Shown in pieces: positions 1-6,949 of a stretch of 14,134 bases of DNA. The position numbers and the translations under genes are program-made. Position 1 is the first letter of the stretch. Each line of letters starts with the position of its first letter. This DNA comes from Spirochaetota bacterium (GTDB taxonomy: Bacteria; Spirochaetota; B62-G9; DRHN01). The notes below the pieces were generated by a model that worked only from the letters and a program-made list of their open reading frames with translations, was not told the origin of the DNA and made no database searches. The DNA is taken from NCBI GenBank assembly GCA_023136305.1, contig JAGLSF010000021.1, positions 1 to 14,134 of the forward strand, written 5' to 3'.

Positions 1-71
1 ATGCCTGTCTTAGCTGATTTTTTGATGAAATCCCTCCTTGTCATCTTTTTGCTGAAAATTTTGTCTTTCAT
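1..71 (-). CDS. N-terminus of a Tat-exported protein (partial, runs off left edge)
   Basis: Reading leftward from an ATG at 71 gives MKDKIFSKKMTRRDFIKKSA and then KTG before the window ends. The stretch T-R-R-D-F-I-K-K matches the twin-arginine consensus (S/T-R-R-x-F-L-K), so the product is very likely folded in the cytoplasm and exported by the Tat pathway. The hydrophobic part of the signal lies outside the window. A strong ribosome binding site (AAAGGAGG) sits 6-7 nt before the ATG, which fixes the start; an internal ATG at 44 has no comparable site. The mature protein is not visible. Tat signals of this kind occur on redox enzymes, some solute-binding proteins and exported Gfo/Idh/MocA proteins, so no function is assigned. 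It diverges from the oxidoreductase at 321 and may share regulation with it. Confidence 0.75.
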   Translation of the reverse strand, partial: MKDKIFSKKMTRRDFIKKSAKTG

Positions 72-110
72 TGTGTACCTCCTTTAATATTTTTATTTCT
101 AACCCACACA

Positions 111-138
111 ATTTTACCTTTATAAATATAATTGTCAA
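111..138 (-). promoter_or_regulatory. Predicted sigma-70-type promoter for the Tat-signal gene
   Basis: On the minus strand, TTGACA (138-133) is followed after 16 nt by TAAAAT (116-111), a 6/6 and a 5/6 match to the consensus. Transcription would start near 104, leaving a leader of about 33 nt with the AAAGGAGG site. The spacer is one nt shorter than the optimum. Confidence 0.5.
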
Positions 139-185
139 CAGGTATTTGTTAATCAAAGCTAAGGAATAAAACAGTCATTGACAAT
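131..185. repeat. Inverted repeat ATTGTCAA / TTGACAAT in the divergent promoter region
   Basis: ATTGTCAA (131-138) and its exact reverse complement TTGACAAT (178-185) are separated by 39 nt in the AT-rich gap between two divergent genes. The left copy overlaps the -35 of the minus-strand promoter. The right copy contains a TTGACA facing the plus-strand genes. It may be a paired regulator site, or simply two outward-facing -35 boxes; the sequence does not decide. Confidence 0.3.
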
Positions 186-221
186 CATCCATGGGTTCCT
201 ACATTTCACGGACCAGCCGTC

Positions 222-249
222 TTGACATTTATATAACTCTCAATACAAT
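222..249 (+). promoter_or_regulatory. Predicted sigma-70-type promoter for the oxidoreductase/VOC pair
   Basis: TTGACA at 222-227 and TACAAT at 244-249 are separated by 16 nt (6/6 and 5/6 consensus matches). Transcription would start near 256, giving a leader of about 65 nt before the ATG at 321. Other TTGACA hexamers occur at 178-183 and 280-285, but no good -10 lies at the right distance from either. Confidence 0.5.
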
Positions 250-320
250 AGAACTAGCACAGAATCGACATAGCTACTTTTGACAGTTAAACATTTAGAG
301 ATAGAAAAGGAGGCATATGT

Positions 321-1322
321 ATGGACAAAATAGGGTGCGGTGTAATTGGACTCGGGTGGTTTGGCGAGCATCATGTGGACACACTTCAACAGCTCCCGGC
401 CTGTGAGGTCGTTGCTGTGTGCACGCGACGCGAGTGGAGGGTAAAGGAGATGCAGGAGAAATACAGCGTTCCCAAGGCGTACACCGATTATCACGAAATG
501 CTCGCAGACAAGGATATAGACATGGTCACGGTGGTAACCCATGTGAAGGACCATCTAAAACCCACCATCGATGCACTACGTGCGGGCAAGCACGTGTTCC
601 TTGAAAAACCCATGGCCGACAGTGCCGAGGAATGCGACAAGATCATTGCAGAGGCGAAAAAGACAGACAAATGTTTCATGGTTGGTCACATCTGCCGCTT
701 TGATACGACCTACGCACTGGCAAAAGAGGAGATCGCTGCAGGTAACATTGGCTCTATCATATCCATGCATGCAAGACGAAATCTTGCAAAGTGGATCACA
801 CAGTCCCACCTCGAGAAGCTCAGCGCGCTTTTCGGTGATGGAGTGCACGATTTTGATCTCATGCTCTGGTACTCCGGTGCAAAACCGAAGAGCGTTTACG
901 CACAGAGCATGAACACCAGGCCTGAGCTTCCCAATGACGACCTGGCCTGGGCAATGTTTCGGCTCGACAGCGGGGCCATCGCGGTCATTGAAACGATCTG
1001 GTGCCTGCCGGAAAACACTCCCTACGCCATCGATGGCCGTATGGAAATCGTTGGTACAGAGGGATCAATTTACATCGATAATTCAGGGTCCAACTATGCG
1101 GTGCTCACGAAAAAGGGGTGGAGCTATCCCCAATCACTCTACTGGCCCAAGATCCACGGAATGCGCAGAGGCTTCCTGAAGGATGAAGTCGACTATTTTC
1201 TCAAATGCGTTGCAGAGGGAAGGAAGCCCGATGTGATCACGCCTGAGGAATCGAAGGCTGTCGTGGCTGCCATTCGGACCGCAGAGAAGTCAGCCAAAGA
1301 AAACAAAGTCATGACATTTTAG
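321..1322 (+). CDS. Gfo/Idh/MocA family NAD(P)-dependent oxidoreductase
   Basis: The 333-residue product has the family's usual length and two-domain plan. An N-terminal Rossmann fold carries the dinucleotide motif GVIGLGWFGEHH (residues 7-18, GxGxxG type). The family signature EKP is at 95-97, and the C-terminal substrate domain includes GDGVHDFDLM (172-181), where D173 and H176 fit the catalytic Asp/His region. Such enzymes oxidise or reduce a sugar, inositol or related polyol carbon with NAD(P) in the cytoplasm; the substrate here is unknown. The ATG at 321 follows AAAAGGAGG by 7 nt, and an ATG at 317 is out of frame. It is followed after 20 nt by a VOC-fold gene, apparently in the same transcript. 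That pairing suggests a carbohydrate or cyclitol catabolic step, which is inference. Confidence 0.9.
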   Translation: MDKIGCGVIGLGWFGEHHVDTLQQLPACEVVAVCTRREWRVKEMQEKYSVPKAYTDYHEMLADKDIDMVTVVTHVKDHLKPTIDALRAGKHVFLEKPMADSAEECDKIIAEAKKTDKCFMVGHICRFDTTYALAKEEIAAGNIGSIISMHARRNLAKWITQSHLEKLSALFGDGVHDFDLMLWYSGAKPKSVYAQSMNTRPELPNDDLAWAMFRLDSGAIAVIETIWCLPENTPYAIDGRMEIVGTEGSIYIDNSGSNYAVLTKKGWSYPQSLYWPKIHGMRRGFLKDEVDYFLKCVAEGRKPDVITPEESKAVVAAIRTAEKSAKENKVMTF

Positions 1323-1342
1323 CTTATCATACAGGAGGAAGG

Positions 1343-1699
1343 ATGGAATTTGATCATGTTGGGCTTATAACTGACGAGAAAAAAGCAGGTGAGAATTTTG
1401 TGGAGGCGACACGGGTCTGGGTCACCAATCCCAAGTCCAACCCCTTTAACGTGGAGTGGCTCCGCTTCGAACCTGACTCCCCGGTTACAGGACCCCTGCG
1501 GGAATGTACCCATATCGCATACCGGGTCGACAGCATCGATGAAGCATCAAAGGGGCTCAAGGTACTTCTCGAACCCTTTGTGGTAAGCGATTTCGTACGT
1601 GTCGCTTTCTTTCAATCGGAAGACGGTACGGTCGTCGAATTCATGGAATATCTGCACAACGACGGTGAGTGGTTTCCCGACGACGAGCAGCAACGATGA
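1343..1699 (+). CDS. Small VOC-superfamily (glyoxalase-fold) protein
   Basis: The 118-residue product opens with MEFDHVGLIT, continues with THIAYRVD (56-63) and ends its fold with TVVEFMEY (96-103). These are the strand signatures of two beta-alpha-beta3 modules of the vicinal oxygen chelate superfamily. Candidate metal ligands H5, E43, H57 and E99 align in order with the four metal ligands of E. coli glyoxalase I (H5, E56, H74, E122), so a mononuclear metal site is plausible. The family includes glyoxalase, epimerases and dioxygenases, so the reaction is open. A well-placed AGGAGG precedes the ATG at 1343. It lies 20 nt after the Gfo/Idh/MocA gene and is followed by a strong terminator, so the pair appears to be a two-gene operon. 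An isomerase or epimerase role on the same substrate is a reasonable guess. Confidence 0.8.
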   Translation: MEFDHVGLITDEKKAGENFVEATRVWVTNPKSNPFNVEWLRFEPDSPVTGPLRECTHIAYRVDSIDEASKGLKVLLEPFVVSDFVRVAFFQSEDGTVVEFMEYLHNDGEWFPDDEQQR

Positions 1700-1709
1700 G
1701 TATAAAATA

Positions 1710-1750
1710 AAAGAGGGAGTGACCGTCCAGGAGACGGTTACTCCCTCTTT
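1710..1750. terminator. Bidirectional intrinsic terminator between convergent genes
   Basis: The left arm 1710-1727 and right arm 1733-1750 pair over 18 bp with one G-U wobble (G1721 with T1739) and a 5-nt loop (CAGGA). Leftward transcripts from the radical SAM gene leave the stem into TTATTTTATA, a good U-rich tail. Rightward transcripts leave into TCTCTCTATATA, which is less U-rich. It lies just after the VOC stop (1699) and just before the radical SAM stop (1770). Confidence 0.85.
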
Positions 1751-1769
1751 CTCTCTATATATACTGTCC

Positions 1770-3209
1770 TTATACCTTCTGATACTTCTGTTTCCATATA
1801 TCCGAAGTTGCCTCATCGGCCTTCCTGCCGACCTCATCCAATTCCTCGATGTACTGGACGTCCTTTATGGCCCGTTCAGCTGACTTGTCAACAGGAATTG
1901 CGTGTGCCTCCCGTGCAATCTTGTTGAACTCCTTGTGATGGTCCCTTATCGGGCAGGGCACAATCTCGTTGCCAGCTTCCGCTGCTGATTTTTCATAGCT
2001 GTAACCCTTCTGCCAGTCCCTCAGTTTCGTGAAGAATGGTGTCTTGAGTATATCGTCGAGGGTCTTTCCCTTATCGAAATAATCGGTCTTGATGTTTCCG
2101 ACGGAGTAGGGAATGAAGACACAGGGTTGGACATTCCCGAACCAGTCGATGTAGAGATAGCCTCCCTTGCGGCCGGCGCTGATGCAGCCATCGCTGATCG
2201 GTCCGCCGTTCCAGAAATCGACGAAGAAAACACCCTTCTCCCTCATGAGTTCCCGTTCACGGGCCCAGAGCTGCCTGCGCTGCTCCGGTGTGAGCATGAG
2301 CTCGAAATCAGGCCCCCTGCCTATGGGCATATACTGAAACATCCAGGCAAATGTCGCACCATGCGGCCCGAAGAACTCATCGATAAAATCGCTATGCAGA
2401 ATTTTGTCAGCATTCTTCCTGGTCGCCGTGAAAGAGATCCCGTACAAAACGCCGGCTTCCCTTAGATTTTCGATGGCCTCAAGAATCTTTTTATACACAC
2501 CCTTACCCCTTCGAGCATCGGTATCTGCTTCAAACCCCTCAACAGATATGGCAGGTGATACGTTGCCGAGCTCAGCAAACCTCTGCGCCATCGCTTTGTC
2601 GATAAGTGTTCCGTTTGTGTACATGAGGAAGAAGTTGTCGTTGTGCTTCTCGTAAAGGTCGAGAATGTTCTTGCCCTGGCTTTCATACATAAGCGGCTCA
2701 CCGCCGGAGATGACGGTAAAGTGAGATCCCCACAAACGGCGTTTCTGCTCCATGATTTTATCGAGCACGTCCCACTCGATCGTTGCACACGTTTTATTGG
2801 TACTCGCAGCGTAACACCCGCTACAGGCAAGGTTACAATTCTGTGTCGGGCTCAAAGTTATGAACACTGGGTTGGGCTCATCGGACTGCCGCTTCTTGAC
2901 AACTTCGGGATACCGTTCACGGTAGTTGAGGATGACATCTCCGATGAACCTGTTGATGATCCAGTCACGCACCGATGGAGCAAGTGCTCCCGCCTTGTAC
3001 TTCGCCTCAAAGGATTTCATAAGATTCCGCACAATGAAGTACTTGTCCTCCTGCGAACCGATCGGTCGGTTGCGTTCATTCTTTTCAACCATGACCTTCA
3101 AAACCTGCTTCTCTCCCCATCGAAAGAACATCTCCATTATAAAATTCACCTTCATAGCGTTCAGAAGGGTCTTCGCTATTACCTTCTTACTTTTTCCAAC
3201 TATACCCAT
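1770..3209 (-). CDS. Radical SAM enzyme with SPASM-like C-terminal cysteines
   Basis: The 479-residue product carries the radical SAM cluster motif CNLACSGC (C125, C129, C132, CxxxCxxC) and the SAM-binding GGEP at 169-172. Downstream, C342, C363 (in FGNVQPC) and C419 resemble the auxiliary-cluster cysteines of SPASM or twitch domains. The enzyme should bind one catalytic 4Fe-4S cluster that cleaves S-adenosylmethionine, and probably an auxiliary cluster. About 115 residues precede the first motif and include possible membrane-associating amphipathic helices near the N-terminus (MGIVGKSKKV onward). No peptide substrate gene is visible next to it, so a RiPP-maturase role is not supported. The start at 3209 is preceded by GAGGAG 8 nt upstream. 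It has its own promoter with a dyad over the -10, and is convergent with the VOC gene. Confidence 0.88.
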   Translation of the reverse strand: MGIVGKSKKVIAKTLLNAMKVNFIMEMFFRWGEKQVLKVMVEKNERNRPIGSQEDKYFIVRNLMKSFEAKYKAGALAPSVRDWIINRFIGDVILNYRERYPEVVKKRQSDEPNPVFITLSPTQNCNLACSGCYAASTNKTCATIEWDVLDKIMEQKRRLWGSHFTVISGGEPLMYESQGKNILDLYEKHNDNFFLMYTNGTLIDKAMAQRFAELGNVSPAISVEGFEADTDARRGKGVYKKILEAIENLREAGVLYGISFTATRKNADKILHSDFIDEFFGPHGATFAWMFQYMPIGRGPDFELMLTPEQRRQLWARERELMREKGVFFVDFWNGGPISDGCISAGRKGGYLYIDWFGNVQPCVFIPYSVGNIKTDYFDKGKTLDDILKTPFFTKLRDWQKGYSYEKSAAEAGNEIVPCPIRDHHKEFNKIAREAHAIPVDKSAERAIKDVQYIEELDEVGRKADEATSDIWKQKYQKV

Positions 3210-3247
3210 TTTCCTCGCTCCTCTTCTCTCTGTAAAAAAACACCTTT

Positions 3248-3267
3248 AAGTAGTATTTATACTACTT
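3248..3267. promoter_or_regulatory. Palindromic operator candidate over the radical SAM promoter
   Basis: AAGTAGTA (3248-3255) and TACTACTT (3260-3267) are exact reverse complements separated by 4 nt. The dyad covers the predicted -10 and start site of the radical SAM gene, where binding of a dimeric regulator would block transcription. The central 12 bases, AGTATTTATACT, recur at 5407-5418. Confidence 0.5.
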
Positions 3268-3288
3268 TGTCCGCTCAATCCTTGTCAA
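3259..3288 (-). promoter_or_regulatory. Predicted promoter of the radical SAM gene
   Basis: On the minus strand a perfect TTGACA (3288-3283) is followed after 18 nt by TAGTAT (3264-3259), a 4/6 match to TATAAT. The weak -10 lies inside the dyad at 3248-3267. Transcription would start near 3252, about 43 nt before the ATG. Confidence 0.5.
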
Positions 3289-3422
3289 GTACTTTTTCAA
3301 GAATTCAACCATCTGTGGACATGTAGAGGAGCCAGTCTTCAGTATGAACGACCACCCTTGACTCATCTCTGGGCCGCCCTTAATGTTTTAACATATACAG
3401 GTCTTTCAAGAAGGGATGAAAA

Positions 3423-4274
3423 ATGGACAGGACCATCACATTCGAGAAATTACCGCTGACCCTTGCAGGGCGAACATTGGATCTTGAGATGAGGGCCCCT
3501 GACTTTACCGCCCTGACCACAGATCTCCAGGATACCACACTCGCAGCCTACGGCCCAACGGTCAAGCTGATCTCCTTTTTTCCCTCCATCGATCATCCTA
3601 TCTGCGACCTTCAGGTCCGGGAGATTAACAGGAAAGCACGCGCATTGCCAGAGACAGTGGCCGTCATCGGTATCAGCAGGGACATACCCTTCGCTCTGAA
3701 GAGGTTCAGGGAAACCTTCGACATTCGTAATATCGATCTCATTTCTGATTACAGATATGGCTCATTCGGCCTCAATTACGGTGTGCTGATTAAAGAGCTG
3801 AACCTGCTCACACGGGGTACTTTCATCCTGGATCGCGGCAATGTCCTCCGTTACAGGCAAATCGTCAGGGAACTCACCAATCAGCCCGATTTCGACGACA
3901 TTTTCAATCACCTCGATGAGGTACTTTTGGACCCTGAAAGAACACCCGCCTCACCGGTATCTTTCGAGTGTACACCCTGCGAGGGTACTGCACCGACCCT
4001 CACCGACGAGGTGATTCTCTCCCTGATGCCAGAAATACCCGCCTGGGAGCTCATCGAGAATCGGAAGATCAGCAGACAGTTCACCTTCAGGGACTTCATC
4101 GAGGCCAAGTCATTTCTCGACATTCTCGCAGCTATTGCTGAAGAACAGGGGCACCACCCCTCATTCATACTGAATTACAACCGACTCAAGGTTACGCTGA
4201 CAACCCATGCAGCTGGCGGATTGACCGATAATGATTTCATCATGGCAAGAATTATCGATCAGCTCGCTGAATAA
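3423..4274 (+). CDS. Fusion: Tpx-like peroxiredoxin domain + pterin-4a-carbinolamine dehydratase
   Basis: The 283-residue product joins two domains. Residues about 1-170 match the atypical 2-Cys thiol peroxidase (Tpx) fold, with the peroxidatic region FFPSIDHPIC and C61 at the same index as in E. coli Tpx. The Thr normally three residues before this Cys is H58, and the position of the resolving Cys is R96. Residues about 180-283 match pterin-4a-carbinolamine dehydratase: CTPCEG (183-188), HHP (244-246) and THAAGGLTDND (261-271). That domain dehydrates 4a-hydroxytetrahydropterin and is often retained in bacteria without aromatic hydroxylases, where it may act in pterin cofactor upkeep. AAGGGA lies about 6 nt before the ATG at 3423; an upstream ATG at 3416 is out of frame. 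The URO-D gene follows after 45 nt, probably in one transcript. Domain identities are secure; peroxidase activity is doubtful. Confidence 0.85.
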   Translation: MDRTITFEKLPLTLAGRTLDLEMRAPDFTALTTDLQDTTLAAYGPTVKLISFFPSIDHPICDLQVREINRKARALPETVAVIGISRDIPFALKRFRETFDIRNIDLISDYRYGSFGLNYGVLIKELNLLTRGTFILDRGNVLRYRQIVRELTNQPDFDDIFNHLDEVLLDPERTPASPVSFECTPCEGTAPTLTDEVILSLMPEIPAWELIENRKISRQFTFRDFIEAKSFLDILAAIAEEQGHHPSFILNYNRLKVTLTTHAAGGLTDNDFIMARIIDQLAE

Positions 4275-4319
4275 TATCGAACATAATGGCTGGTCAATCA
4301 ACCTATCCGGAGGTGTGCA

Positions 4320-5369
4320 ATGAACAACAGGGAACGGGCAATACGGGCGCTTGAGAGGGAAACCCCGGACATGGTACCCATATTCGAGCTCCACATCGAC
4401 GAGGTGGTCCGCAGGGGAATCTGCAGCAGATGCAGTTATGAGGACTTTGTGGAACAGTACGATTTTGATATTGTTATGACCGGCACCCCTTCCGATAACT
4501 ACCGAATGAAAATCCTGGACCGGAACACGAAAACCTACCGGGACGAGTGGGGCGTTGTACGGCAGTTCTCCGATCAGGCCGTCCCCTTTCCCATGGAGGG
4601 GCCCATCAAATCTACGAGGGATGTGGATACGTACAAGCCTCCCGACCCGCACGACACCTATCGCTTCAAGAGCCTCGTCAGGCTGGTGAAACGCTTCAGG
4701 GGGAAGAGGCTCATCGGCATGCACGTACATGACGCATTTTCCTACCCGTCCTACCTCAGGGGGATGGATACACTTCTGATGGACCTCATCGACAACCCGG
4801 GGCTTGTACACCGGCTTGTGGAGGTCTCTGTCGACCACTCTGTCAAACTGATGAAGAGGGCAGCTGAGCTGGGTGCAGAACTCTTCGTGTTCGGAGACGA
4901 TTATGCAGGCACAAAAGGCCCTTTCATGTCTCCGGACCATTTCAGGGAGTTCTTTCTTCCCGGTATGCAGGAGGTTGTTCGTGCCGCGAAGGAGATGAAT
5001 GCCTATGTCATCAAACACACCGATGGAAATATCGGGCGGATTCTTGACATGATTGTTGGTACAGGAATCGACGGCCTGCATCCGCTCGACCCTGAAGCGG
5101 GAATGGACATTGCAGCGGTGAAGGAGGCATACGGCGGCCGTGTCTGTGTGATTGGAAATATCGACACGGGCAGACTACTTTCCGAATCCACACCCTCTGA
5201 CGTGGAAAAGGATGTGCGCCGTATCATCGAGCGGGCGGCCCCGGGCGGGGGATATATAATATCCTCCGCAAACTCAATCCATGTCAAGGTAAGGCCGGAA
5301 AATTACGAGACCATGCTCAGGGCTGCCCGCCGTTACGGTAACTACGCACATCTTGGATATCAGGGATAA
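4320..5369 (+). CDS. Uroporphyrinogen decarboxylase-like (URO-D superfamily) protein, not HemE
   Basis: The 349-residue product begins NNRERAIRALERETPDMVP, the usual opening of URO-D-superfamily proteins. It carries FGDDYAGTKGPFMSP (191-205), KHTDGNI (232-238), GLHPLDPEAGMD (252-263), GNIDT (279-283) and APGGGY (307-312). It lacks the N-terminal arginine-rich RQAGRY motif of true uroporphyrinogen decarboxylase, so a haem-synthesis role is unlikely. The superfamily also includes corrinoid:thiol methyltransferases such as MtaA. The zinc ligands of that group (HxC and a later Cys) are only partly kept here: H233 is followed by D235 rather than Cys. Methyl transfer to another acceptor such as a pterin is therefore conceivable but not shown. 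GGAGG lies about 6 nt before the ATG. It follows the peroxiredoxin-dehydratase fusion by 45 nt. Confidence 0.85.
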   Translation: MNNRERAIRALERETPDMVPIFELHIDEVVRRGICSRCSYEDFVEQYDFDIVMTGTPSDNYRMKILDRNTKTYRDEWGVVRQFSDQAVPFPMEGPIKSTRDVDTYKPPDPHDTYRFKSLVRLVKRFRGKRLIGMHVHDAFSYPSYLRGMDTLLMDLIDNPGLVHRLVEVSVDHSVKLMKRAAELGAELFVFGDDYAGTKGPFMSPDHFREFFLPGMQEVVRAAKEMNAYVIKHTDGNIGRILDMIVGTGIDGLHPLDPEAGMDIAAVKEAYGGRVCVIGNIDTGRLLSESTPSDVEKDVRRIIERAAPGGGYIISSANSIHVKVRPENYETMLRAARRYGNYAHLGYQG

Positions 5370-5380
5370 TTCTCCACTAC

Positions 5381-5400
5381 CCGGGCCAACTCCGGTTTTT
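5381..5400 (+). terminator. Weak terminator candidate after the plus-strand URO-D gene
   Basis: CCGG (5381-5384) can pair with CCGG (5392-5395) around a 7-nt loop, followed by five T residues. The stem is only 4 bp, so this is a marginal candidate. It is listed because it lies 12 nt past a stop codon in a convergent gap. Confidence 0.25.
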
Positions 5401-5406
5401 ATTAAA

Positions 5407-5418
5407 AGTATTTATACT
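5407..5418. repeat. Second copy of the 12-bp dyad core AGTATTTATACT
   Basis: These 12 bases are identical to the centre of the operator candidate at 3248-3267. The outer arm bases are not kept, and the site overlaps the last base of the minus-strand stop codon in a convergent gap, not a promoter. It may be chance or a decoy or secondary binding site. Confidence 0.3.
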
Positions 5419-5618
5419 CAGGCGTATTCTCTACCCCGTATAAACAGCACAACAAGGATGAGCACGAGGAGGATGGAGCCGGTTTTCATAGCCAGGGGGA
5501 ATCCTGCATGGTCGGCTATGTACCCGGAAAGTTTGCTCACACTCGAGGCGCCCATCATTCCCGTTGCGATCAGGAGAATGAGCAGATAGAAGGTGTAGCG
5601 GTACCAATTACGAAGCAA
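5418..5618 (-). CDS. Small two-helix membrane protein overlapping the end of a URO-D gene
   Basis: From a TTG at 5618 the frame encodes 66 residues with two hydrophobic segments, about YTFYLLILLIATGMMGASSV and AMKTGSILLVLILVVLFI, joined by SKLSGYIADHAGFPL. The linker and second helix resemble the last helices of major facilitator transporters, so it could be a remnant of one. The start choice rests on AGGAGG 9 nt upstream inside the URO-D gene, whose stop (TAA at 5610-5608) it overlaps by 11 nt. A GTG at 5636 in the same frame would add six residues. The overlap fits translational coupling as the last gene of the operon. The AGGAGG also encodes Glu-Glu of the upstream gene and could be coincidental. 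No function is assigned. Confidence 0.55.
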   Translation of the reverse strand: MLRNWYRYTFYLLILLIATGMMGASSVSKLSGYIADHAGFPLAMKTGSILLVLILVVLFIRGREYA

Positions 5619-6927
5619 TCCGCAGGGCCTCCTCACGGGCTATGCGGCACCACTGCACCACATTTTCTGGTCTCCTGCCGATGGTGTGGTTGTCCTTCAT
5701 GATCACCTCTACCCTGCAGTCCTTTGTTATCTCCAGTTTATGCCGTAAATCCCTACGTATCGATTCCCAGTCAGGTTTCGGATCGGCGATTGCCGCAGGG
5801 GCGGGTTTCATGGAAAAGATGTAGTTGTCCTGCAGGTATTCAGCCATCTTCTCAGTATCCGTCCAGGGAGAGCAGGAGACCCTGCGCAGATTGGGATGCT
5901 GTTTAACCACATGCCAGCGTGGGTGCACGGGCTCGCAGCAGCCATAGCAGGTGAGCCCGAACCGCTCCATGATGGGTTTTTCATAGGGGAAGATGAACTC
6001 CTCATACATGTCTGGTGACACATTGACCGTTTCCTGGCTTTCTGTGAAGCCCCACATATCCACGGTTCGCACCACACCACTGAAATCCTCCTGGGGGAGC
6101 TCGTCGGTGAAGCCGTACCCGCCCGAACCAACATAGGTGCCGTCATTGTTCAGGCTCAGCAGGCCCTCATGCTGCAGGTAGTCCAGTTTCTGTAAAAATC
6201 CCTTTGACAGGATTGAAAGCAGCTCCTTGATCCCATCGGGATGATCGATGAAATCGTAGAACATGGTCTCCAAACCACGAAAGGTGGCTCCCGGCCAGGT
6301 CAGTCCAAGTGACCACCACCAGATACCCTTGAGCCGCACCGTAAGCGCGCCCTCAAACAGTTGCTTCGCAAGATCAAGGCACCCATTCGTGGTCTCCCAG
6401 TCGATTTCAAACTCAGGTGCGTGCAGTTTTGGCAGGTCCCGCTCATAATCCTGTATGGGCGCGTCCCAGATATAGGAGCCCTGGCTGTCGGTCTTGTGAT
6501 ACTCAGCCTTTACGCCCCAATCATCTGCCGATACCGTGTAGGGTACGTCGAAGAAGGGTTCAACAGGCTTGCCATCGCCCATCTCCTCTCCCCAGAATAT
6601 CTCCTTTCTTAGGTCCATCTCCCAGCGACGGGCAAGTGTGCCTTTACACTCCATCTCCGCCTCAGTGATGATCTCGTTCCAGCCGTTTTCAGGATCACAG
6701 AACACAATGGGACGTCCAGCCTCCAGTTTGTTGTGACGCTTCCACAGTTTGCGGATCTCCTCCATTCTGCTGCTCGAGGCAATACCCGCGATGCGGGCGG
6801 CAAGACGCTTCAGCACCTCACCGTCTTCCCTCGTCATACTGACATCATCGGGAGTGAATCCGGTATTGATCTTGAATGCCGCCGTCTGTTCGAGACCCGT
6901 GGACTCACCCTTTCCATAATTCTCCAT
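5608..6927 (-). CDS. Divergent URO-D superfamily protein with a CYGCCE motif
   Basis: From the ATG at 6927 the product is 439 residues, longer than usual for the superfamily because of an N-terminal extension of about 60 residues. Recognisable elements are VSPDMYEEFIFPYEKPI (303-319), the cysteine cluster CYGCCEPVHPRW (327-338), SCSPW (351-355), KPAPAAI (374-380) and MKDNHTIG (410-417). The Cys cluster lies where corrinoid-methyltransferase relatives bind zinc or activate a thiol, so a metal site here is likely. True HemE motifs are absent. The frame is open 36 codons further up, but ATG 6927 has AAGGA 8 nt upstream and avoids overlapping the preceding gene. It follows the small exported-protein gene by 22 nt and is overlapped at its end by the two-helix membrane peptide. 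A methyltransferase or demethylase role is inferred from the superfamily only. Confidence 0.8.
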   Translation of the reverse strand: MENYGKGESTGLEQTAAFKINTGFTPDDVSMTREDGEVLKRLAARIAGIASSSRMEEIRKLWKRHNKLEAGRPIVFCDPENGWNEIITEAEMECKGTLARRWEMDLRKEIFWGEEMGDGKPVEPFFDVPYTVSADDWGVKAEYHKTDSQGSYIWDAPIQDYERDLPKLHAPEFEIDWETTNGCLDLAKQLFEGALTVRLKGIWWWSLGLTWPGATFRGLETMFYDFIDHPDGIKELLSILSKGFLQKLDYLQHEGLLSLNNDGTYVGSGGYGFTDELPQEDFSGVVRTVDMWGFTESQETVNVSPDMYEEFIFPYEKPIMERFGLTCYGCCEPVHPRWHVVKQHPNLRRVSCSPWTDTEKMAEYLQDNYIFSMKPAPAAIADPKPDWESIRRDLRHKLEITKDCRVEVIMKDNHTIGRRPENVVQWCRIAREEALRIAS

Positions 6928-6949
6928 ACTGTTGTCCTTAACCAGTGAA

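Noticed and set aside
72..320. Riboswitch or small RNA in the divergent gap
   Set aside because: No cobalamin, SAM or other riboswitch core and no strong hairpin was seen; the region is explained by promoters and ribosome sites.
2643..3326. 227-codon plus-strand open frame
   Set aside because: It is the complement of the radical SAM gene and extends over its promoter; no ribosome site or domain.
4161..5081. 306-codon minus-strand open frame
   Set aside because: It mirrors the plus-strand URO-D gene and the end of the fusion gene; its His/Pro-rich product has no recognisable domain.
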